DNA from: an uncultured Parafilimonas sp.
Lineage (GTDB): Bacteria; Bacteroidota; Bacteroidia; Chitinophagales; Chitinophagaceae
DNA length: 22,093 nt
Assembly (NCBI GenBank): GCA_937892395.1
Contig: CALAGJ010000108.1
Span: 1 to 22,093 of the forward strand
Reading direction: 5' to 3'
The position numbers were made by a program, and so were the translations under genes. The notes beneath the pieces were generated by a model that worked only from the letters and a program-made list of their open reading frames with translations, made no database searches and was not told the DNA's origin. Of this stretch, positions 16,676-22,093 are shown piece by piece (positions within the stretch are counted from its first letter, which is position 1; the number at the start of each line of letters is the position of its first letter).

Positions 16676-17959
16676 TCAAGCTGTGGGCAAAAATGCCGTG
16701 TCATTTCCAGATGAATGCCCAAAATTTTTATGCGAAATTCTGAAAACGATATATACACTAATACAACTCCATGCACCTATTAAATATGGAAAAAAGGATA
16801 CGTATTTTGAAATACCAAACCAATCCTTATAATACATTAAAACACCTATGCAGAGCATCGCTTTTATCAATTCCCATTTCCAGGCATTTTTGTTTTCATC
16901 CATCAGCTCTCCATTAGCATACACATAGAGAAAAATAAATGCTCCATAGATAAACATGCCCGGGCTACCAATGGATGCTATATTGCCAAAAAGATAACTA
17001 ACAAATAAGAGCAGCAAAATTGTTTGTATCCAATTCCAAGTAACCAATGCAGGTGTGTTACCTTTATTATATTTCTGAAAATTATATACATCATCAATTT
17101 TGAAAACCGGATATTTTTCTGCTACATCCAAAGGACGCCACCCAGTGGGCATAAACCAGATACGCAATTTATCTTTGATACTCTTTGTACGCCAAGCATC
17201 CTGCGTAAGCAGCCATAAATGCTGGAAATTTATTTTAATGGGATTCCAAGTGCTTACCGGACGGGTAATGCCATATACTGGAGGCGTATCGGCCAATTCC
17301 TCCTGAAAACTTCCAAACCATTTATCCCAAAAAATAAATATCTGTGCATAGTTTTTATCAATGTATTGGGGGTTGATGGCATGATGCACCCGGTGATGGC
17401 TGGGCGTTACAATAATATGTTCTAAAAACCCCATCTTATTAATATGCTGCGTATGATACCAAAACTGTGCAAACAAATGAAGGGGTGCTACAATTGCTAT
17501 TACTTCTGCTGGCACGCCCACCAATGCAGCAGGTATGAGGAATATGGTAAAGAGCATAAAAAAAGAAGATATGCTCTGCCTGAGTGCGCAGGCTAAATTA
17601 AACTCTTCACTGCTGTGATGAATGATATGGCTATTCCAGAAAAAATTGACCCGATGATCTATTCTATGCACTATATAACCTTGTAAATCTAGTGCTATAA
17701 AAGCAACTACATAAGTGAGCCAAGTGGATTCAATGGTATATAAGGCCCAATGTTTTACCATCCATTCATAACTTAGAATGGTAATACCTAAACCTAATAC
17801 ATCTTTGGTAACATTTGTAACACCGCTGCTCAAGCTGCTGAACATATCAATGCTGCGTACCGTATCTTTTTGTTTCCGCCAGCCAATCCATTTTTCAAAT
17901 AATACAAGCCCAAGAAATATGGGCATGGCGATGAGTAAAATGCGACCGTAAGTTTCCAT
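16676..17959 (-). CDS. Sterol desaturase/fatty acid hydroxylase superfamily membrane enzyme, AGMO-like
   Basis: A 427-residue integral membrane di-iron oxygenase. The eight-histidine pattern is present: HRIDH (His98 and His102), HIIHH (His111, His114, His115) and HHRVHH (188-193). Further histidines are at 161, 169 and 172. The segments NSHIIHHSSEEFNLACALRQS and VHHAINPQYIDKNYA, and the long extra C-terminal half with several more hydrophobic helices (from about residue 300), resemble alkylglycerol monooxygenase (TMEM195) more than short bacterial sterol desaturases. Such enzymes hydroxylate or cleave ether lipids or hydroxylate fatty acyl chains. The actual substrate here is unknown. It is divergent from the next membrane protein with a gap of only about 45 nt, and lies 147 nt upstream of the beta-barrel gene. 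Confidence 0.88.
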   Translation of the reverse strand: METYGRILLIAMPIFLGLVLFEKWIGWRKQKDTVRSIDMFSSLSSGVTNVTKDVLGLGITILSYEWMVKHWALYTIESTWLTYVVAFIALDLQGYIVHRIDHRVNFFWNSHIIHHSSEEFNLACALRQSISSFFMLFTIFLIPAALVGVPAEVIAIVAPLHLFAQFWYHTQHINKMGFLEHIIVTPSHHRVHHAINPQYIDKNYAQIFIFWDKWFGSFQEELADTPPVYGITRPVSTWNPIKINFQHLWLLTQDAWRTKSIKDKLRIWFMPTGWRPLDVAEKYPVFKIDDVYNFQKYNKGNTPALVTWNWIQTILLLLFVSYLFGNIASIGSPGMFIYGAFIFLYVYANGELMDENKNAWKWELIKAMLCIGVLMYYKDWFGISKYVSFFPYLIGAWSCISVYIVFRISHKNFGHSSGNDTAFLPTA

Positions 17960-18004
17960 AATGTGGTAAAAATAAAACTTAGATTTTAAAAATTATTGTA
18001 TTCG

Positions 18005-19555
18005 ATGAGAAAGCCCCTTTGGATATTTACATTTGTGCGGATGAGGATACAAAAACCTGTAGTCTATAAAAAAATATTCATTTTCATAGCATATCTTATT
18101 GCTGCACTGCTTGCATATTTTCCAATACTTGATAATAATTATTTTTCTGATGATTTTGATACAATACAAAGGCTTACTGTTCAAAAGCAATTTTGGTCAC
18201 CGGGATTTTTCAGGCCATTATCTGATGCAGGTATAGTTTTCGTTCATAAGTTAGCGGGCCAAGATGCAGGTGCACAATACGCTACAGCCATTTTGATGCT
18301 TGCCGGAGGTGCTTTTCTTTTTTATTGTTTTAGCAAATCAATTTTTTCAAAAGATGAAATTCCTGAATGGATACATCAAGTGGGTGGCATATTGTTTTTG
18401 TTATACCCTTTTCATTTTGAATCGATGGCATGGTGCGTGGGTAGGGGCTCTATGCAGGCTGCACTGCTTGCCTTATGGTCAATATTTTTTGCACTAAATA
18501 ATCATACTAACTATAAAAAAATATTGCTAAGCCAAATTTTATATTTCTTGGCATTAGCCACTTATGAAACCGTATTTGTGGTGCCGGCATTGGTGTTCTT
18601 TTTGGTGTACATAAAAACAAATGCAAGCAGGAATGCTTTTTTGATAAGTGCATGTTATGCTTCTACCCTATTTGTACATTTTGCTTTGAGGATTTTTACT
18701 ACAGGGAGTATATTTGGTAGTTATCAAAAAGATGGCTTTGCGCAGCAGTCTATTGACTATTTTTCAAATTATGCAAAAGCTATTAGCCGCACTGTTGTAC
18801 TACCGCTATTAAATACAGACCATTTTGCACTTGCAACAGCCTGTTTTTTTTTATTGATTATCTTCCTGTTATATAAGATTTTAAAACAGTCTACGAGGTA
18901 TCAGAAATTAATAGTCATTTGCCTAACAATATGTCTGCTCATTACCCTAATTGTAGCTGCTATTTTTAGTATAAGTGTAAAGACTTCTGAGGGCGACCGG
19001 TTACTTTTTTTACCTTCCATTTTTGTAATACTCCTGCTGATATTTTTTATCAGCCATTTAAAGAGGTACCAACTATTACAAAAGGGTGTGATAGCGATTG
19101 TGGCTGTTTATTTTTGCTATAATCTCTATGTACAGCATACCCGCTGGAATGAGGCCAGTGAGATTATTGATGAAACGATGGCAGCCTGTAAAAAAATGAT
19201 ACATGGCACAACGAAGAATGTTGCAATTTTGAATCTGCCTGATACTTATCTGGGGGCTTATGTGTATAGGCATGGTTTTAAATCATGTTTACAACAACAT
19301 GGGGTGGACAGTAGCCGAATTAATGCACTATCATATTTCATGGAATGGGACTATAGAGATACTGAAATGCCTTTTAGTTATCAAAAGATAAATGACAGTG
19401 TGCTTTTTAACAACTATGCAACGTTAACTTTGGGTCAACAGAAAACAGAAATCATTATTAAGGATACATCAATTTTTAGATTAAATCTTACTCAATTTGA
19501 TATATGGTTTTGGAACAAAACAAATTACCAGAAAATAGTGATTGACAAGAAATAA
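18005..19555 (+). CDS. Polytopic membrane protein, probable GT-C-type glycosyltransferase
   Basis: I do not recognise a named family. The 516-residue protein has roughly ten hydrophobic segments. Straight after the first is a loop with YFSDDFD (Asp49-Asp50), the acidic pair typically found in the first external loop of GT-C enzymes that use lipid-linked sugars. A hydrophilic C-terminal region of about 130 residues follows the last helix (from VQHTRWNEASEII). This layout resembles hypothetical membrane proteins annotated as GT-C or O-GlcNAc-like in Bacteroidota. Three starts are possible: TTG at 17996, ATG at 18005 and ATG at 18041. The ATG at 18005 is chosen as the longest with ATG, but 18041 would also keep all helices. 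The next gene, also polytopic, starts 46 nt downstream, so they are likely co-transcribed. Transfer of sugar to a lipid or surface glycan is inference. Confidence 0.7.
   Translation: MRKPLWIFTFVRMRIQKPVVYKKIFIFIAYLIAALLAYFPILDNNYFSDDFDTIQRLTVQKQFWSPGFFRPLSDAGIVFVHKLAGQDAGAQYATAILMLAGGAFLFYCFSKSIFSKDEIPEWIHQVGGILFLLYPFHFESMAWCVGRGSMQAALLALWSIFFALNNHTNYKKILLSQILYFLALATYETVFVVPALVFFLVYIKTNASRNAFLISACYASTLFVHFALRIFTTGSIFGSYQKDGFAQQSIDYFSNYAKAISRTVVLPLLNTDHFALATACFFLLIIFLLYKILKQSTRYQKLIVICLTICLLITLIVAAIFSISVKTSEGDRLLFLPSIFVILLLIFFISHLKRYQLLQKGVIAIVAVYFCYNLYVQHTRWNEASEIIDETMAACKKMIHGTTKNVAILNLPDTYLGAYVYRHGFKSCLQQHGVDSSRINALSYFMEWDYRDTEMPFSYQKINDSVLFNNYATLTLGQQKTEIIIKDTSIFRLNLTQFDIWFWNKTNYQKIVIDKK
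18028..18035 (+). promoter_or_regulatory. TAnnTTTG box between two candidate start codons
   Basis: TACATTTG fully matches the Bacteroidota -7 box and ends 5 nt before the ATG at 18041. If used, only the later start would be translated, from a leaderless mRNA. No -33 TTG lies at the right distance, so this may be chance. Confidence 0.2.
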
Positions 19556-19601
19556 ACTACAAAAAATATTCACTAACATATTGTTTAATTCATAGTTATA
19601 T

Positions 19602-20747
19602 ATGAACATTACATCAATATACGGAAGCTTTATAAATAAAAAAGGATATTGGTTTATTTTAGTGTTTTTATGGAGTCTTTTGCATTATCAATTATTTCAT
19701 GAATACGGAATCATTACCACTAAAGAGGCAACCAAATATTTTTATGAAGCAGACTATTTTAAAATACATCATCACTTTTCAGAAATAAGATATATTTTTT
19801 ATTCCGGATATATTTTCCTGCATAGCATTTTTGAAGACAACTACACAACTTCTGTTTTTTTATATACATTACAATTGATATTAAATCTGATTGGTCTTTT
19901 CTCTTTTGTAAGACTTGCAGCACATATAACAGGAAGTGAGCATGCCAGCTTTATTGCGGGTTTTATTTTGTTAGCAGCCTTTAATTGGCAAATATGGACA
20001 GTTTACTTATATACAGAATCTCTATTTTGTAACTATATCATTATTTTTTGTTCATTATTTTTTGCACCTATACCAAATCAAAGAATCAATAGACTTTTGT
20101 TATTAATTTTATTTGTGCTAATCTTATTTACCAGACCTCATGGAATGTTGTTACTCCTACCACTAAGTGTTACATTTTTCAGCAAAATGTATCTTGAAAA
20201 AAAGTATATAAAATTCATGATGTCTATTGCAGCACTATGTGTATCAATAGTTATAGCAGTATGGTTTTTTTTAAGCAAAGATTCAGGATTTGATTTCATT
20301 AAACCGATTGCTGAAAACAGTGTTCTTTGTTATATCAAAACAGAGTCGTTGCAGACAGTCAATATAAAATCTGATAATGCTTTAAGTTTTTTAATCACAT
20401 ATATTTATAATTACCCAAAGCAATTTATTTTTTTGTCTGTTCAAAAATTTTTATCATATTGGGGCATAACAAGGAGCTATTTCTCTCCATTGCAAAACTC
20501 ATGGATTGTATGCTTTTATTACTCAGCGTATTTTTTTGCATTGATAGGCATCTATCAGATATGGAAAAAGAATAAGAGCTTTATACTTTTTATCATTTCA
20601 CTTTTTTGGGTTTTTACTTTTAGTGTTATAATGACATGTGATGATTGGAGTAACAGGTTTAATATGCCCATCATTCCTTTTGTTTTATTATTAGCAGGTT
20701 ATGGATTGATGCGATACATACAAATTCTCAGGCAACCAGATGAATAA
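19602..20747 (+). CDS. Polytopic membrane protein, possible GT-C glycosyltransferase
   Basis: A 381-residue protein with about nine or ten hydrophobic helices, including WFILVFLWSLLHYQLF near the start. It lacks a clear Asp-Asp pair in the first loop. It does have TKEATKYFYEADYF there (acidic residues Glu and Asp) and an RPHGMLLLLPL segment after a middle helix, similar to the RP-x-G helix start of ArnT/PMT-like GT-C enzymes. The last loop has CDDWSNRFNMPIIPF, and an N/RF-x-x-P-type turn before the last helix is also seen in that group. No named family is claimed. It follows the other membrane protein by 46 nt on the same strand and probably shares its promoter. The codon use and AT-richness look slightly more extreme than in neighbouring housekeeping genes. 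Confidence 0.65.
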   Translation: MNITSIYGSFINKKGYWFILVFLWSLLHYQLFHEYGIITTKEATKYFYEADYFKIHHHFSEIRYIFYSGYIFLHSIFEDNYTTSVFLYTLQLILNLIGLFSFVRLAAHITGSEHASFIAGFILLAAFNWQIWTVYLYTESLFCNYIIIFCSLFFAPIPNQRINRLLLLILFVLILFTRPHGMLLLLPLSVTFFSKMYLEKKYIKFMMSIAALCVSIVIAVWFFLSKDSGFDFIKPIAENSVLCYIKTESLQTVNIKSDNALSFLITYIYNYPKQFIFLSVQKFLSYWGITRSYFSPLQNSWIVCFYYSAYFFALIGIYQIWKKNKSFILFIISLFWVFTFSVIMTCDDWSNRFNMPIIPFVLLLAGYGLMRYIQILRQPDE

Positions 20748-20767
20748 TGCAAATCATATATTGTAGG

Positions 20768-20835
20768 TTGATTTGCCAATCAAGAATTGTTGCAATTAAA
20801 GTATAAAAAATCATTGAAAATTTTATTGTCAATGA
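20768..20835. repeat. Three consecutive dyads after the second membrane protein gene
   Basis: The 214-nt spacer to pyrD has no gene. Close to the membrane-protein stop are TTGATT-TGCC-AATCAA (20768-20783), AATTG-TTG-CAATT (20785-20797) and TCATTGA facing TCAATGA with an 11-nt loop (20811-20835). They may end the upstream plus-strand transcript, but none is a strong GC stem with a U-tract. Confidence 0.3.
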
Positions 20836-20922
20836 CTTTGAGTTAGCCCATAAGCTTGTCTATACAATCTTGTTTTCGCAATTTGTGAAAAGAATAATAA
20901 TTCTCTACAAATACTCCAAGAC

Positions 20923-20940
20923 ATTTGATAAATATCAAAT
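20923..20940. repeat. Near-perfect 18-bp palindrome downstream of pyrD
   Basis: ATTTGATA (20923-20930), AA and TATCAAAT (20933-20940) form an 8-bp perfect dyad with a 2-nt centre, 21 nt past the pyrD stop codon on the minus strand. It could be a protein-binding site or a weak terminator shared by the convergent genes. Two nucleotides is too short for a stable RNA loop at full stem length, which slightly favours a DNA-level site. Confidence 0.35.
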
Positions 20941-20961
20941 AGAATATACGTCATTTTGCTT

Positions 20962-22002
20962 TCACCCCATTAACCCCCTGCAAATATTCCCTGCTATTCC
21001 TGGCCCCTCATAAATAAAACCCGTCCATACCTGCACTAAGCTGGCGCCTGATTCAATTTTTTCTTTGGCATCTGCAGCTGTAAAAATGCCTCCATTGGCC
21101 ACTATAGGAACCCTATTGCCCAACTGTTTGTGCAGATACTGCAATATATGTGTAGATGTGGCTTGTAGTGGCTTACCGCTCAAACCACCCGCACCTATTG
21201 TTTTTACCTTATCAGAAGGTGTTTGTAAACCTTCCCGGCTGATGGTAGTATTTGTTGCAATAATTCCATCCAAGTTTAGATCAGTAGCCAATAAAACAAT
21301 ATCATCCAATTGAGCTGTATTTAAGTCAGGTGCTATTTTCAGCAAAATTGGTTTTGGCTCATCCATGCCTGCATTGATATGTTGTAGGTGTTGGAGAATT
21401 TTAGCAAGTACTTCTTTTTCCTGCAAGGCACGCAAACCCGGGGTATTGGGGCTGCTTACATTTACCACAAAATAATCTACAGTATGATGTAACTCCTTGA
21501 AACAAATTTCATAATCTTTCCATGCGTTTTCGTTGGGTGTTGTTTTGTTTTTGCCAATATTTCCTCCGATGATCAGTTTACTGTTTTCAGTTCCCAGTTT
21601 CCAGTCTGATAAACGTTGTGCAACCACTTCAACACCATCATTATTAAAGCCCATGCGGTTGATCAGGGCTTGATCTTTTGGTAAACGAAAGAGCCTTGGT
21701 TTTTCATTTCCGCTTTGTGGTAAGGGTGTTACGGTTCCTATTTCTACAAATCCAAAACCAAGTGTTTCAAGCTCGTTTAAATAAAGTGCATTTTTATCGA
21801 AACCTGCACCAAGGCCCACCGGGTTTTTAAAATGCAAACCAAACAGATCTTTTTCTAATGAATAATGATTGAATGAAAAACTTTTTTTGATGATGCTTTT
21901 GATGAACCCGATTTCGCATGCAAAGCGAAGCATGTTCATGGAGAAATAATGAACACTTTCTGTAGGAAAGAGAAACAGTAAAGTTCGCAACAGCTTATAC
22001 AT
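20962..22002 (-). CDS. pyrD: Dihydroorotate dehydrogenase (quinone), class 2
   Basis: A 346-residue FMN enzyme of de novo pyrimidine synthesis. It oxidises dihydroorotate to orotate and passes electrons to membrane quinone. The N-terminal 40 residues (MYKLLRTLLFLFPTESVHYFSMNMLRFAC) form the helical membrane/quinone tunnel typical of class 2. The catalytic-base serine lies in NVSSPNTPGLR (Ser183/Ser184). FMN- and substrate-binding segments are present: GLGAGFDKNA, EIGTVTPLPQ, NRMGFNN, IATNTT, GGLSGKPL and VANGGI. Length and motifs are normal. It is convergent with the membrane-protein pair. No UMP-responsive leader was recognised in the 91 nt visible upstream. Confidence 0.97.
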   Translation of the reverse strand: MYKLLRTLLFLFPTESVHYFSMNMLRFACEIGFIKSIIKKSFSFNHYSLEKDLFGLHFKNPVGLGAGFDKNALYLNELETLGFGFVEIGTVTPLPQSGNEKPRLFRLPKDQALINRMGFNNDGVEVVAQRLSDWKLGTENSKLIIGGNIGKNKTTPNENAWKDYEICFKELHHTVDYFVVNVSSPNTPGLRALQEKEVLAKILQHLQHINAGMDEPKPILLKIAPDLNTAQLDDIVLLATDLNLDGIIATNTTISREGLQTPSDKVKTIGAGGLSGKPLQATSTHILQYLHKQLGNRVPIVANGGIFTAADAKEKIESGASLVQVWTGFIYEGPGIAGNICRGLMG

Positions 22003-22093
22003 TGCGCAAAGAACTGTGATTTATTGGAATTGAAAAAGGGAGAAAAAAAATATTTTATGTGAATTGCTATTGAGTTAAACAGCAAAGCGGAAA

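Noticed and set aside
16591..16776. 61-codon open frame on the minus strand between the desaturase and barrel genes
   Set aside because: It overlaps the end of the desaturase in another frame, has no recognisable protein features and no separate promoter or start signal.
17996..18004. TTG start for the first membrane protein
   Set aside because: It adds only three residues, and an ATG follows in frame at 18005. No ribosome-binding signal favours TTG.
1..22093. Search by eye for tRNA, rRNA, CRISPR, insertion sequences, prophage or defence genes
   Set aside because: No cloverleaf, direct-repeat array, transposase, integrase or defence domain was seen on either strand. Subtle RNA genes could be missed without a covariance search.

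Overview
The window is a piece of a Bacteroidota chromosome, most likely Chitinophagaceae or a close relative. The evidence is: a SusC/RagA-type outer-membrane transporter next to a hybrid two-component system; a GLPGLI-family protein next to an outer-membrane beta-barrel protein; a C-terminal type IX secretion sorting domain on a secreted protease; AT-rich DNA; and promoter-like boxes of the Bacteroidota TAnnTTTG type instead of sigma-70 boxes. The genus cannot be fixed from this sequence. No rRNA, tRNA, CRISPR array, insertion sequence or phage gene was seen. Gene density is high, and no gene-free stretch exceeds 300 bases.

Left part (1-5767): the edge of a probable polysaccharide-utilisation locus. 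The N-terminal half of a SusC-like TonB-linked transporter runs off the left edge. Facing away from it is a complete hybrid two-component regulator with a sensor propeller, histidine kinase, receiver and AraC-type DNA-binding domain. It is the obvious candidate regulator of the transporter.

Middle-left part (5925-9471): housekeeping genes on the minus strand, in transcription order arfB (ribosome rescue), gatC (tRNA-dependent amidotransferase subunit), an ABC ATPase 2 nt after gatC, a PduO-type cobalamin adenosyltransferase, and a WaaE-like family 2 glycosyltransferase. dtd (D-aminoacyl-tRNA deacylase) is divergent from arfB with only 19 nt between the start codons. A strong perfect hairpin at 9491-9520 separates dtd from the next block.

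Middle-right part (9540-17959): cell-envelope and secretion genes on the minus strand. In transcription order these are an AGMO-like membrane sterol desaturase/fatty acid hydroxylase, an outer-membrane beta-barrel protein, a GLPGLI protein likely in the same operon, and a large M36 (fungalysin) metalloprotease with an inserted PA domain and a type IX sorting tail. The protease has its own good promoter candidate.

Right part (18005-22002): two tandem polytopic membrane proteins resembling GT-C glycosyltransferases, with no function assigned, convergent with a class 2 pyrD. The spacer between them carries several AT-rich dyads.

Most of the window is recognisable biology. The least explained parts are the beta-barrel/GLPGLI pair, the two GT-C-like membrane proteins, the bacterial AGMO-like enzyme, and the dyad sequences in the spacers. 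No clear new defence or mobile system was found.
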